Shown here one piece after another: positions 12,450 through 23,656 of a DNA stretch of 64,000 nt (the stretch's first letter is position 1; every line of letters begins with the position of its first letter). The stretch comes from Dipteronia dyeriana (lineage: Eukaryota > Streptophyta > Magnoliopsida > Sapindales > Sapindaceae). Under the pieces are notes generated by a model. The model had not been told where the DNA came from and searched no databases. It saw only the letters and a list, made by a program, of their open reading frames with translations. The stretch lies in the NCBI GenBank assembly GCA_032871835.1, contig CM065295.1:69062687-69126686 (forward strand). Direction: 5' to 3'. Both the position numbers and the translations under genes were made by a program.

Positions 12450-13214
12450 TGTTGACGGTGATTTCTCGACGGTTAACAAGTCAACGATTTAAATCGGTTT
12501 AAACATGAAAATATGAATGAAATAAATGCTTCAATGGTAATAACGAAATTATAAAAAACGGAATACGTGGTAAAACTCTGATGATCAGAGAAACGTCTAC
12601 GGGTTGTTGGTTTAGCAACTCAGCCAAATCCACTATAACTGTTTTAATAATACACACTTTTATCTCTCTCTCTTTTCTCTCTAATTTATTTTTTCCCTTT
12701 ACTGTTTCTTTGTAGGGGTATTTATACATGGTGTTGCTAGGGTTTAATATCGTGGCATACAAGTAAAAGGTTACAGGGTTGATTTAAGGATATCTTTCCT
12801 ATTTGATATTATCACGTATTAAATGCTATTGAATCAGATCCCCTTTTTATCTCTGATTGCCTAAACTACAGGAGAGGTTTGTTTGTTTCCTTGTTGGACT
12901 CTTAGTGACTGTATTGTAGTTGACTTGTGATTGCCTGTAATGTGGTTTTTTACCTTGTGGAAAGCAGATAAAGTTTCATGTAGCCGTTTTACGTTTGTGC
13001 CGAGTAGAGCTGAACAGGTTGTACTCTTCTGCTCGGCTTATCCTGTTTTACTCGGGGTTACCGGTCTGATATTTATTATGCCGGTCTCAAGTAGTTTATC
13101 CACGTGGGCTGTCAACGTGTCTCCTTTGGCTGGTCTTTTGACTTTCTGCTTACGTGGCTATGCCAGTTCACACTTTTTGACGACTTGTCTTCTTTAGTGA
13201 TTTGAAATATAACA
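12450..13214 (-). repeat. 5' LTR of Tat element A
   Basis: 765 bp, from TGTTGACGG at the inner border to ATATAACA at the outer border (plus-strand reading), so termini are canonical TG/CA. Homologous to 1861-2659. On the minus strand it contains TATAAATACCCC within about 12716-12727, a good TATA box for the element's own promoter, followed by an R/U5 segment with CCGTAGACG-type sequence shared with elements B and C. Confidence 0.87.
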
Positions 13215-13251
13215 TATGTTTTACATTTTGATTGGGTTGAAGATTGGAGAC

Positions 13252-14488
13252 CGAGGCACCGTTTGATGAGCGAGATTAGATTGAACTATTTTATAGGATA
13301 TGATTGAATTGAGATAAAATTGGGATTAAATGGGATGTGATTGTATTGGATTGGACTAGACTAAATAATACTATATTGTGTTTGGAGAAATATGAAACTA
13401 AACTGAATTAATACTATGTTTTGTTTGGTGAACATGAGATTGAACTAAATATAATAATTTTATTTAAACAAATTGCAATCCTTGTTATTAAAGAAAAAGA
13501 AATTATAAAAATAAAGAACATTTTTTTTTGGAGATCTGGCATCTCCATCTTTGGCAAGAGACAAAATTTAAGAATTTCCAGATCTCGAACTATTTTTTTT
13601 GAAGGACCAGATCTCCATCTCTATCTTTTGGAACATCCGGATCTTCTCCAATCATCACCACCATTCATTTTGTTTTTTCTCAATCAACATAATTGGTTGA
13701 AGACAAAAAAATCCACTTTAGAATATCTGAGTTTGATTTCCATCTTCATCTTCTTCAATCTTCAATCATCATCACCATTATATTTTTTTTTCTCAATCGA
13801 CATCATCAATTAAAGAACATTTTTTTTTTTGAAAGATTTGGGTTTGATTTTCATTTTTTTCTTCTTCAATCTTCAATCATCATCACCATTATATATATAT
13901 ATATATTTTTTTCTCAATCGACGTCATCAGTTAAAGAACAAAAAAAAAAAAAAAATCTTTTTTGAAAGATTTGGGTTCGATTTTCATCTTCTTCTTCAAC
14001 CACATTCCCATTCATTTTTATACTCCCAATCAACATCATAAACAACTAAAGAAAACAATTTTTTTTTAAAAAAAAAATCATCACCAAGTGGTGGAGATGG
14101 AGTGGTGGTGGTTGCAGCTTGGTGTTGGCAATGGAACAATGGAGTGGTGGTGGCTACAATTGAGCATAATTGGGAGATCTAGGTTTTTGCTTTTAACTTA
14201 ACAAAATTGGGAGATCTGCAATTGAGTGGTGGTGAAATTGTGGAGTGGGTTTTGCTTTAATTTTTTTCTTGAGAAAGAAGGATCGGGAGAATTGGTTACC
14301 AGAATTTTCAAAATAGTTTTTTTAAAAAATAGTTATGCCAAACATAGGACTAAATAAACCCATCTATTTGGTGGGTTTAGTAATCCTGTATTTTGCAAGA
14401 CTAAATCATTCAAAATGGGCCGTTTGGCAATCCAATCCAGAGGAGCCTCCATGATTGGACTGAACCAAACCCATGTACCAAATAGGTC
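13252..14488. mobile_element. Possible non-autonomous DNA transposon
   Basis: The left end reads GGCACCGTTTGATGAG and the reverse complement of the right end reads GGACCTATTTGGTAC. These are imperfect inverted termini of the 'GG..CCGTTTGG' type common in plant Harbinger and hAT MITE-like elements. The interior starts and ends with related ATTGGATTGGACTAGACTAAAT-type and CCAATCCAGAGG-type sequence. No transposase is seen and no clean target duplication was found. This is an inference from the termini only. Confidence 0.35.
13700..14045. repeat. Three tandem copies of a ~105-115 bp unit
   Basis: Each unit has GAAAGATTTGGGTTTGATTTTC-like sequence, CTTCTTCAATCTTCAATCATCATCACCATTA, a T-rich run, then CAATCGACATCATCA and TTAAAGAACA. 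Copies start near 13715, 13825 and 13945. Open frames of 70-130 codons across them come only from the pyrimidine-rich repeat and are not genes. Confidence 0.7.
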
Positions 14489-15089
14489 CTGAAAGTCGAA
14501 ATGATGATTCTAAATTTATGGTTTTAACCTTTTTTTTTATTAATATTTTCTTTTAATGATTCTATTTATTACTTTATTTAATTTGTTCTATTAAAATAAA
14601 TGAAAAATAATAAATAGAGATTTTTTAGTCTTTTCAAATCAAGAAAACAATCAAAGGTTGCAAATCATCGTTGATAACTAAATATAGGGTATACAAAGAT
14701 TGAATATAAAATTATGAGTATTATCTCCTTCTATATGGGTGATATATATCCATAGAAAAGATAAATTTATCTTAATATTATTATATTTTAAAATAAACTT
14801 ATTTTTCTTTAGATAAATATCACCTTTACAGGAGTAGGCAATAATATCCCGGAAGAGACGATCAAAAGTGAACTCGTAATTATACCGAAAAACAGGTTAC
14901 ATTTATGCAAGTGGCCCCTTATAGGCTTATAGTCATAGAAAACAGGAGTGGACTTGTTCACATGGGGTTAGCAAGTCAACGTGAGATTAAACCTCCTGGT
15001 CCTACCATGTGACAACCCAGAAGCAACCAGCAAAAGCGTCAAGTATCATGCACCGTCTTGATCACATCTAACGGCCATTCCAGATTGCC
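14489..15089. other. AT-rich DNA upstream of the COBRA-like gene
   Basis: No coding sequence or repeat recognised. The last 250 bp rise in GC content and hold CACATGGGG and CCATGTGACA, which are CANNTG elements, as expected of a plant promoter. No specific factor can be named. Confidence 0.4.
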
Positions 15090-15098
15090 CATATATGG
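15090..15098 (+). promoter_or_regulatory. TATA box of the COBRA-like gene
   Basis: CATATATGG lies about 100 bp before the chosen start codon, followed by a CT-rich leader, a usual arrangement in plant promoters. A transcript start about 30 bp downstream would fall after the in-frame ATG at 15095, which is one reason to prefer the ATG at 15194. Confidence 0.5.
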
Positions 15099-15193
15099 GC
15101 AGCCTGACTCTTTCTCTCTCTTCACGTTCTCCCACTCTGCATTTCAATAAGCAACAACCGGCCTATTCTCTGTTCCGTTTAAGCAATTCCAGC

Positions 15194-17316
15194 ATGGAGT
15201 CTGTTTTTTCATCTATCAACAAGTTCAGTGGCTTCACTCTTTTGTTTGTGTTTTTGCTTTCTTGCTCTACTTTTACTTGTAGTACAGGTCAGTACCCTTT
15301 AATTTCTACCTTTTAAATAACTAATTAGAAAGTGCTTCAGAATCTGGGTTATCGTTCTGCTTTTTGGAACGTAGATATGCACATCATGCATGATGCACAT
15401 TGTTATCATTTTCTTCTTCTCTTCCAACCAAACATGACAGCCCCTTTAAGAATTTTATGGCATGTATTTGACTGTATAAACAGGCCGGACAGGGACCGCC
15501 CACGGTACTACTGTCGGCTTGATTTTTTTTTTTTTAAAACCAAATCAAGTAATTCCGGTCCATAATTTTATTATGCTCACATGACAGTTCCTTTATTTTT
15601 TTCAATATAAATTTTATATGAAAATTTTAAAAACAAAATAAAATTAGTGTTTAGAAGAAAATAAAGGCATATGAAAGTATGAATATCCCAAAAATATTAT
15701 TAAATTAAATAATCCGATAAATAGTGAAAAAATAAAAAATGAATCTTGCTTATTAATTTTTTATGTTTTTATTTTATTTTATTTTTGTGTTTGAATTATT
15801 ATCTCCATTATAAAATTATATTTGTTGATGTAAGAGATTATATCATTTTATTATATATAGAAATACATATTATTACGTCAGGAAAAACAAATATTAGGAT
15901 TTTTCAAATTATTTTTTATAATAGCTATTAAAAATATTTTTTTCTAATTATAAATATAATTATCATGATAGATGTTTAAAAAATAGTTGACATGAATTTT
16001 TATTTAACATGATTTGTCTTGAATCATTTTCTAACATTATCTATTTATCTAACAAAATATTTTAAAATTATTTATATTTATATTTTCTTTCATGAATAAA
16101 ATACTTTACCATGCATATTCTTTCAAAAACAAAAAATAATTTACCATGCATGTTGTTTCAAAAACAAAAATATTAATTTTTAATTAAAATATAGTATTCA
16201 ATACAATCTAACATTAAATATAGTAATTCAATCCGATGTAGTGCAGTGCAACACAAATTAAAACATGAAACAGTACTAAACATAATCCAATACAGTTCAG
16301 TGCAGTATTGTCAGCTTTCCAAAACGTGGCCTTAAGACCTAAAGTTTTCAATTTTGTTTTTACTGTATCTGTGCAGAAGCCTATGATGCAGTTGATACCC
16401 GAGAGAATATCACTATCAAATGGGATGTAATGAGCTGGACTCCAGATGGCTATGTTGTAAGTATTGGCAATTATAGATGCTTTTATGATATAAAGATTAA
16501 AGCTTAAACAAACAATTAACAACATTTGAACATTTTGCCAATTGCATGCCTTTCTAGTTTCCTCATAATGGTTGTTCATTTCCATGCTTCATTTGAAATT
16601 CAAAGAGTGGATTGTTTAATTCATAGACTTCCCTGAGTGTATTTGATAAAAGGATATATCATATATGTTTCTTAATTATTTGTGTATTGGCAGGCTGTTG
16701 TTACAATTTACAACTTCCAAAAACATCATGAAATTAAAGCACCAGGTTGGAGGTTGGGGTGGACGTGGGCGAAAAAGGAAGTCATCTGGAGCACTGTAGG
16801 AAGCCAAACCACAGAGCAAGGGGATTGCTCTAAATATAAAGGGAACGTCCCACATTCCTGTAAGAAGGATCCAACGGTTGTGGATTTGTTGCCAGGAACC
16901 CCTTACAACCAGCAGGTTGAAAATTGTTGTAAAGGGGGAGTATTGAAGCCATGGGATGCCAGCTCCTTCCAGCTTAGTGTCGGTTCTGCAGGAACAACGA
17001 ACAAAACTGTTCGAATGCCAAAACATTTCACACTCAATGCCCCGGGGAATGCTTATACTTGTGGACCAGCAAAAATTGTGCAAACAACCAGATTTATTTC
17101 ACAAGATAAGAGAAGAACCACTCAAGCTTTAAGTAAGTTGCGAAAAAGCTTTTTGACATGAATAATTTCTACATTTCCTTTCCAAACATCAATCGTTTTG
17201 CTGCAACATCATAATTTAGAATATGCATGTGTTTTTTACTTTTGGATGTATCAGTCAGTCTTAACCTTCATTTGCATCTCTTTGCAGTGACCTGGATTGT
17301 AATTTGCAAGTTCTGA
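15194..17316 (+). CDS. COBRA-like protein, C-terminally truncated
   Basis: Four exons: 15194-15287, 16377-16456, 16694-17132, 17288-17316 (all GT-AG), giving 213 residues. COBRA-family proteins are secreted, GPI-anchored cell-wall proteins needed for oriented cellulose deposition. Visible: signal peptide in exon 1 (hydrophobic FTLLFVFLLSCSTFTCS); family-typical ITIKWDVMSWTPDGYV in exon 2; GWTWAKKEVIW, TTEQGDCSKYKGNVPHSC, PTVVDLLPG, PYNQQ, NCCKGGV, AGTTNKTV, YTCGPAKIV and DKRRTTQAL in exon 3. Exon 4 begins MTW as expected but stops after MTWIVICKF. Family members usually have about 430-460 residues; the Cys-rich CCVS region, second half and GPI site are missing. Start chosen for the signal peptide; an in-frame ATG at 15095 is possible. 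Introns 1 (1089 bp) and 2 look normal. Likely a recent pseudogene or short paralogue. Confidence 0.85.
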
Positions 17317-17403
17317 TAGGGTGGTAGCTGTTGACCTGAGCAATGGTTAGAGAGTTGAACTGATGATTGATATAGGCTTCCTGCTTCTCCTGCAATGTCT
17401 GCT

Positions 17404-17409
17404 AATAAA
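17404..17409 (+). terminator. Possible poly(A) signal of the COBRA-like gene
   Basis: AATAAA occurs 88 bp after the stop codon, in sequence that looks like a 3' untranslated region (T- and G-rich tracts follow up to about 17470). Confidence 0.35.
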
Positions 17410-17470
17410 CCATGGTTCTGCGTATTTAACAATAATGTGTTTAATTGAGGGATTCAAGCCATTCATGTTT

Positions 17471-19101
17471 TGATCGATCATTATCCATTGCAGTTGAGTT
17501 GATTGCATACCAGTCTCAAAACATAGTTCCTAAAGATACATACTAGACTCAAAACATGTGTGGAGGGAAATGAAGGTACCAAAATATTTATCACCTATTC
17601 GTAACTAAATTGCACATAGTAATATATTTTTATTGACTAAATCTTTAATCACCAATCACAAAAATTTGGTTATAAAATGATTTGAATCTATCATGTGTCT
17701 TTGTTGCAACTACCATGTTACAATTGTTACAGAAAGTAATAATTTACAACAATTTATTAAATAATCATAGAAAGTTAGTTACTAAATAACAATTTTCTTA
17801 TAGTTGATTATTGATATTGACAGTAGATTCAATATAAAGAAACCATGTAACGGAGCAATAGGTGTTTTAAGTTTTTCAATTTTATTTTAAGGTAATTACC
17901 AAATAAGTTATAGACTTTTGTAAAAACTTCAAGTTATTTGTGACTTTTGTAAAAGTAACTAAATTATTTCCTGACATTTTAAATTGTACCAGTTTGGTCC
18001 GTCAGTTAAAATTTCATCGGTCAAACCTAAATGCTAAAGGGTATTTTTACTTGTTTAAAAACAAAAACAAAATAAAGGAAAAGAAAAAAAAAACTTTAAA
18101 TCATTTTAATTATAAAAAAGTATTATAAATTATTATAAAATTAATTATTATAAAGATAATGTAATGCAACAATACTGGGTTTTAAATTTTATTTTATTTC
18201 CTATACTAAAATGGAAATTTGATTTATTAATAGGTAAAAGAAACCCTAAAGTCTCATTGATTTGTGCCTAAAATACTGAATAAGAGATGGTAGAGGGTAA
18301 ATTTTTGGGAGAAAATAAAAATTAGTATTTCAAAACATTAAACTTTCATTTTTAACCATGTACAAAAGTTTAACTAATTGTTAATAATCATATTTTTATA
18401 AAATTATCTAAATACCTTCATATAAAAACCTTCTCCAAACTCTCTCTCATCTCCTCTTTCCTCTCATCTTCCACCCTTGCTAGAGACGACGTCATGTAGG
18501 CGTGTGCCACCAAGCCCAAGCAGCACGGGCAGTGCACCTAGTCATCGCATCACTTAACGTATCGCATGCCTAGGCACGATAAAAGTGTTATCGGGACAAG
18601 CCTTTCATGGCAGCGCCCTGTTGGTTTGTTAAATTTTATTTTTGACAAATTTCACTAAATTATATTGGAATTAATGATTTTTGGTGGATGGTGGTGGATT
18701 TTTTTAATAAATTGTTTTTTTAAAATAGCAAATTGCACTAAATCTCCCTAAGGTTTGATCACTAGTATTCAGAAACAACTTTATCATAAATTGACACTCA
18801 CACCTTCTCCCATTTGTCAAACTTGATCAAACTTAACAATTGGCCAACTTTAACCGTAAAAATAAGGGTATTTCTTACCTTTAAAACATTTAAAAATGTG
18901 TTAAAAATTTAAAAATATTAAAAATACAAATTAATTTTAAAAAATAAAAAAATTAATTTTTTGAAAAATAAAATGCGTATCGATTTAAAGAAAAAAAAAT
19001 TACAATGAGAGAGGTGGATCTCCACCATCCATCAAGGTATATGGATGGTGGAGATCCAATATAGAAACTGAATCTCCACAGGGATCCATTGAGATTGGAT
19101 A
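17471..19101. other. AT-rich intergenic DNA
   Basis: No gene recognised. 17880-18050 (TGTACCAGTTTGGTCCGTCAG, GGGTATTTT) and 18720-18890 (AATTGCACTAAATCTCCCTAAGG) have the style of decayed plant retroelement or MITE sequence seen again near 62100-62350, but I cannot name a family. 18480-18600 is a short GC-richer island with no open frame. Confidence 0.35.
19016..19057. repeat. Perfect 17-bp inverted repeat
   Basis: Arms GGATCTCCACCATCCAT (19016-19032) and its exact reverse complement (19041-19057), separated by 8 nt. It would form a strong hairpin in RNA or single-stranded DNA. It lies 70 bp left of the copia insertion and has no other context. Confidence 0.9.
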
Positions 19102-19127
19102 TGTTGTAGAAAATCCGAAAAAACAAT
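19102..19127 (-). repeat. Left piece of a split Tork-like copia LTR
   Basis: Begins TGTTGTAG and runs into ACAAT, the target duplication of the SIRE-like copia. The sequence resumes at 41059. This piece is judged to be the 3' terminus (minus-strand reading) of the LTR whose 5' start is at 41671. The border at 19102 is inferred from the terminal TG only. Confidence 0.35.
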
Positions 19128-19826
19128 TGTAAGTTCCTCATATTTTGATTGGTTTATTTCGTTGACAAACCACGTTGGGGATTTACTTGTAAGGGTAGAT
19201 TAGGGCGTCACTGTTCATGATCAAGACTTAATGGCATTGTCATTCTCAAGAGCACTTCAAGGTATATCACCATGCTTAACTCTTTGAAGAGGCTTAGTTG
19301 CACACACACACACACACACTATTCTCATGCATGTTTATTCAACTTGCATCATGTCTTTCTTGCTTCATGTATGCATCCCTTGCTTGTTTACATTTTTTTT
19401 TTTGTATGATGCCTTTTATGCATTTTTCACCACTCCACACTTGCACATTTGGCATATTGATTTGTGTATTGAGTTTGCCTAAAAAAAGAGGATTTACCTC
19501 TTCACCACGGTGAAGGTCGCTGGCTATGCACTTGCCTCCGCCGTTGTGCCAACAGCGGTTGGTTCCAGGAATGGCATGCTTCAGGGACTATGGTCTGTGC
19601 GTTTGTCTACACAGCGGTCCCTACCGCGGTTTTCACCAGAAGGGCTATATTGCCTTTACCATAGCCTGTGCACTTACATGCACAATGGTCTATACCGCGA
19701 TGTTGTCCAGACTGTGCACCGCTGTATGCACTACAGTTAGACAACTTGCTCGAGTCGCGGTCCAGTCAGCTGTTATGACGGGTTTTGGTTGTCTTTTTCC
19801 AAAATGACGTCATTTAGCCTAGGGCA

Positions 19827-19863
<37 letters not shown>

Positions 19864-20771
19864 CTTTTTCCTTCTTTACCTCTTTAGAGCTTTTACAATC
19901 CATCTCATCCCATCCCATTCCTTGAAAGCTTAAAAGTGACTTGCAATGAAAGAAAGCAAGAAACCATTTTTACTCAACCAAACATCAATACATGAGCATC
20001 TAGCATCTCACAAGCATCATCTCAACATGGATTCATATTGTTTCTATTGACTAGGTAATTTGAACATGCTCTTAATCTCCACTGCATCTCATATATTCTT
20101 GTTTGCCTAGGTTTAGTTTTATTAGTTGATTTAATGCATATTTTTATGTTCAATGGGTTTTATAACATGCTTGAGTTGTTGTTTGTTGGTTGAGAATATG
20201 TTTTATTGATAGCTAGCATTTAAGACTTTTTATTTACTAGTTAAATCTCTTTGAATTTGCATTTAGATATTGATATCTAGGATTTGCATTTATTGTCATC
20301 TTTAAATCCTTAGATAAACTTAAATATGTTGACTTATCATTTTTGCTTCTAGACTATTTCCATATATTCACATTGGTTGCATGTTCTCTTCATTGATTGT
20401 TAAGCCTTGTGACTAAGTGGATTAGTGCACAAGTTTGTTGATCTAGAATCATTATAAAGGCCTGCGGGTAGTAGTGATGAGGTAGTGACCGGGTATGGTG
20501 TGACGAGAGGTCAACCTAGGTTGTAATCATCATTAAAATAATGAATTTGAGAATCAGAGTGGCTAAGTGGTTAGCCGTGGCTTTTTCCGTGTTTGAGGGT
20601 TACCACATAAAAATCGTGTGTATTTTTACTTCCGCATTTTTTACTTGTTTTTTTATATATGTTAATGGATAAACTTGTAATATTGACTGATCAAGAAAAA
20701 TTAGTAATTAACTTGATTAAAACATATTCACCCTCTCTAGGTTAGGATTGACACACCTTAAGGGAATTTCA
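19128..20771 (+). repeat. 5' LTR of the SIRE-like copia
   Basis: 1644 bp, TG...CA. It contains (CA)n at 19301-19320, a CG-rich block with CCGCGGT and related motifs (19500-19760), TGACGTCA, an (AT)n TATA region, then a CT-rich leader. Homologous to 39380-41058 and, in reverse complement, to the two solo LTRs at 42714 and 45996. Confidence 0.88.
19805..19860 (+). promoter_or_regulatory. Copia LTR promoter: TGACGTCA plus (AT)n TATA
   Basis: The palindrome TGACGTCA (19805-19812), a bZIP/TGA-type binding site in plants, lies just ahead of an (AT)n run that can serve as TATA box; a CT-rich leader follows. The 3' LTR has CGACGTCA at the same place (40070-40077). A promoter role is inferred from position. 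Confidence 0.5.
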
Positions 20772-20773
20772 AT

Positions 20774-20785
20774 TGGTATCAAAGC
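20774..20785 (+). other. Primer binding site of the copia (initiator Met tRNA)
   Basis: TGGTATCAAAGC starts two bases after the 5' LTR. It matches the usual TGGTATCAGAGC complement of plant initiator methionine tRNA at 11 of 12 positions. Confidence 0.85.
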
Positions 20786-20909
20786 TAATGCCTACAAATA
20801 CTTAGGTGATCTGTGCTTTATGTGTGCCTTGCATTTTGCATTTTGTTTGTTTGTATTTTGCATTTTTTGATTGCATCTACACTCATCTCATTCATAAACC
20901 CCAAACAAT

Positions 20910-22749
20910 ATGAGTGGGAACGATGGAGGAACTGAGGGAGCTTCAAGCACAAGACCTCCCTTACTCACGGGAGTGAACTAAGCCTCTTGAAAAAGCAAAA
21001 TGGAGTCCTATATTTTCCAAATAGATAATCGTACATGGATGGCAATTGAAGATGGCTACACTCATCCAGCACTGACCACTGAAGAAGAAGATGAAGTTCT
21101 CAAACCTAAGTCTCAATGAAGTACACAAGAATTTAAAGCATCCAAGTGGAATAACAAAGCAATACGTCATGGATGACAATCAATACAAGTTTATCCAAAC
21201 CACTAGGAATGCAAAGGAGGCGTGGGAGATTCTACAGACAACTCATGAAGAAATTGAAGTAGTTAAGGATTCCAAGCTCCAAGTCCTACAAATTCAATTT
21301 GAGACAATTAGGATAGAGGAGCAAGAGTGTTTCAACGATTTTCAAGTGAAGTTGATGGACATTGTCAACCAAAGCCATCAACTAGGTGACCCATAATCAG
21401 ATAGGAGGATCAAGTAGAAGATTATGAGGTCACTTGAGGAGAACAATGACTACAGTAATATGAAGCCAACCTACACCTCCAAAGAAGCAAAAGAGCATTG
21501 CATTGAAGAGCTCCAAGGTTGAAAAGGACGAAGAGGACTCAGATGAGGAAATGGCTCTCATGGTAAAAAGATTCAAGAAGTTCATGAAGTTTGAAAATAG
21601 AGGTTTTAGGTACAAAGGAAAGGAAGTGAAGAAGAAGACTCATTTCAAGAAGGTGAAAAAATCATAAGATAATGACTCTAAAAAGAGCATTCAATGTTAT
21701 GAATGTAATGGGTTTGGTCACATCTCTCATGAGTGTGCTAATTTGAAGAAGAAGAAGAAGAAGAAAGGAAAGGCCTTGGTAGCCATTTTGAGTGATAGTG
21801 AAGACTTGGAAAATGAAGAGAAGTCATCAGATGATGAAGACCAAGTTACCAACTTCATTTCCTTCTCATCATCTCACAATGGCAAGGAAGTTATAAGTGA
21901 TGAAGGAGAAGAAAAGGACAAGCAAGAAGAAAAAGATGACTCAAGCGAAAAGAGTATTTCATCTAAGTCCAAGTTTGAAATTGATGAGGAGATGGACTAT
22001 GTATATTTCATAAAGTTCTTTGAGAGTTCTAGATTGAATAAGAAGAATGAGATTAAGTTGAAAAGGGAGAATCTTGAATTTACTTCCGGGGTGACTCATC
22101 TAAGTGAGAAAGTGAAGAATGGAAGAGATTTGGAAGAGATTTGGAAGAAAGCTTGAAATTGGAACTAGTCTTAGTCAAGAAGAGTGAAGAAAACTTAAAG
22201 AGGGAACTTAGAGAAGTAAAAGAATTGATTACCAATATGACTTCTTAAACCGAGAAGCTTGAAAAGATGCTCTTAAGTGGGAAGAACCATAGTGATAAGA
22301 AGGGTTTAGGATATGTGGAATACATGGAAACCACATTCTTGAAGAATATAACTTTTGTCAAGAGTAAAGAGATAAAGAAAATCCAAAGCCCACAACAACC
22401 AACAAAAAGGCTTGAAGTTGAAGAATCTTCAAAACAAGCTCAAGCTAAAATCCAACCACAACTAGCTAGAGCATATCAAACAAAGCCTCAACCTCTAAGA
22501 ATTCTTGAAACCCAATAAAGGACTTACTACACACAATCAATGAGGGGGACAATCTCAACTCAACCACAATGGATATCATTGGCTCAACATCAAAAGAGAA
22601 AGAAACTTCAAATGCTTGTACAAGGCTATTGTATGAACTCTTAATTTACTCATATGTGTCATTATTGTGGTATTGAAGGTCACATATGACCAAATTATTT
22701 TAAGTATATTAATTTGTGTAGAATTAAAAGCATGATTGAGAAAAATATG
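20910..22749 (+). pseudogene. Copia gag, interrupted
   Basis: Starts at ATG 20910 (MSGNDGGTEGASSTRPPLL). A UBN2/copia-gag region lies at 21150-21396 (NAKEAWEILQTTHEE, KLQVLQIQFETIRIEE, FNDFQVKLMDIVNQS). A complete CCHC knuckle CYECNGFGHISHEC lies at 21695-21736, followed by poly-Lys and an acidic Glu/Asp/Ser-rich stretch. A second knuckle near 22657 (CHYCGIEGH) has a stop (TGA for Arg) after its His and lacks the last Cys. Frame changes occur before 21091 and stops after 21396, 22156 and 22240. Tat element B interrupts it at 22750, between the second knuckle and the protease. Confidence 0.75.
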
Positions 22750-23656
22750 TGTCATATGTGAATTTTATCATATTTATCATACATACACTTCATCAACAAA
22801 GAGGATAAATTGCCAGGTGGACATCCGAATAAGCATTCAGAAAATATCCTACAAGACATCATAGAAGAAGAGAAAACCCGAGTAAGCAGATGTTGAACAA
22901 AACCTACTCAGGGTCAATCGACGTCATATACTACTCGGGATCAGTTAATGACACTCGAGACTGGTTAAAAGACATTTCTACTCGGGATCAAATGATGTTA
23001 CTTGGGACCAGCAGGTATTATCCTTACTCGGAAAAATATATGAAGAAAACTGAATAAAAAGCCTAGCGCTTAGTTCACACGGATTAGGTCAATAAATACA
23101 CGAAGATACCCATATCAAGAAAGAATCCTAAAGAGAACAGAATACTGAGTTGTAAGGGTTTCCAATCAGGCAACAACTTTATTTATTTAAAAAGACTACG
23201 TTCTCATAAGGAAACAAGTCCAAATTGGACTACATTACTAGAGTCCCATTCGATTTCAATACAAGACTATGAAACAGGAAAGAAGACAACCAGCTTCAAG
23301 CAAGTAAAATAAATTGCAATTAAATACAAAGATCTTCTATTATTTATACAAAACGGATTATGGTTCTATAAACATATAAATAGACCCATAATCTCGCCAA
23401 GAAAAGGGATACGACATTCATAGCTAAATACAGAGAGAAAAAAGAGAGATCGAAAGCTTGTAATATTATAATTTCATAGTGGATTTTGGCTTGGTTGATC
23501 ATTCAACCACCTATGGACGTTTCTCCGGTCACCGAAGTTTTACAACGTAAAAAACTCGTGCCTTAATTACTTTCTCCTTCTTTTTCTCTTTGAAATTACA
23601 GCCGAAATCCAATCTTTGTTGGCTTTTTTGATAAAATCCAGAAACCGACGTCAACA
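22750..23656 (+). repeat. 5' LTR of Tat element B
   Basis: 907 bp, TG...CA. The U3-like part holds about six dispersed ACTCGGGA(T/C)CA-type motifs (22880-23035); TATAAATA follows at 23375-23382, then an R/U5-like block with CCTATGGACGTTTCTCCGG. Confidence 0.92.
23375..23382 (+). promoter_or_regulatory. TATA box of Tat element B 5' LTR
   Basis: TATAAATA within AACATATAAATAGACCC, about 280 bp from the LTR end. The same box is at 34622-34629 (3' LTR) and in both LTRs of element C (53779-53786, 59271-59278). Confidence 0.7.

Larger units (their letters stand above)
1861..13214 (-). mobile_element. Tat-type Ty3/gypsy retrotransposon A (with antisense ORF)
   Basis: An 11.35-kb LTR retrotransposon whose gag-pol lies on the minus strand. 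LTRs are 12450-13214 (5') and 1861-2659 (3'). The perfect 5-bp target duplication TATGT is at 1856-1860 and 13215-13219. Reading on the minus strand the order is primer site, gag, protease, RT/RNase H, a second RNase H with VDGSSNTHGS, integrase with an HHCC finger, a spacer, the region of a plus-strand ORF (3339-6097), polypurine tract and LTR. The second RNase H and the opposite-strand ORF after integrase are hallmarks of the Tat lineage. The element is dead: frameshifts and stops throughout gag-pol, loss of the RT active-site block, and D-to-N in the protease. It is the most decayed of the three Tat copies here. Confidence 0.88.

Noticed and set aside
13421..14041. Three overlapping plus-strand open frames of 70-130 codons.
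   Set aside because: They are Phe/Ser/Ile-rich translations of a pyrimidine-rich tandem repeat and show no codon-level conservation between copies.
20560..20590. tRNA-Ser-like TGGCTAAGTGGTTAGCC in the copia 5' LTR.
   Set aside because: The rest of a tRNA fold is missing, and the other LTR has drifted here without compensating changes.
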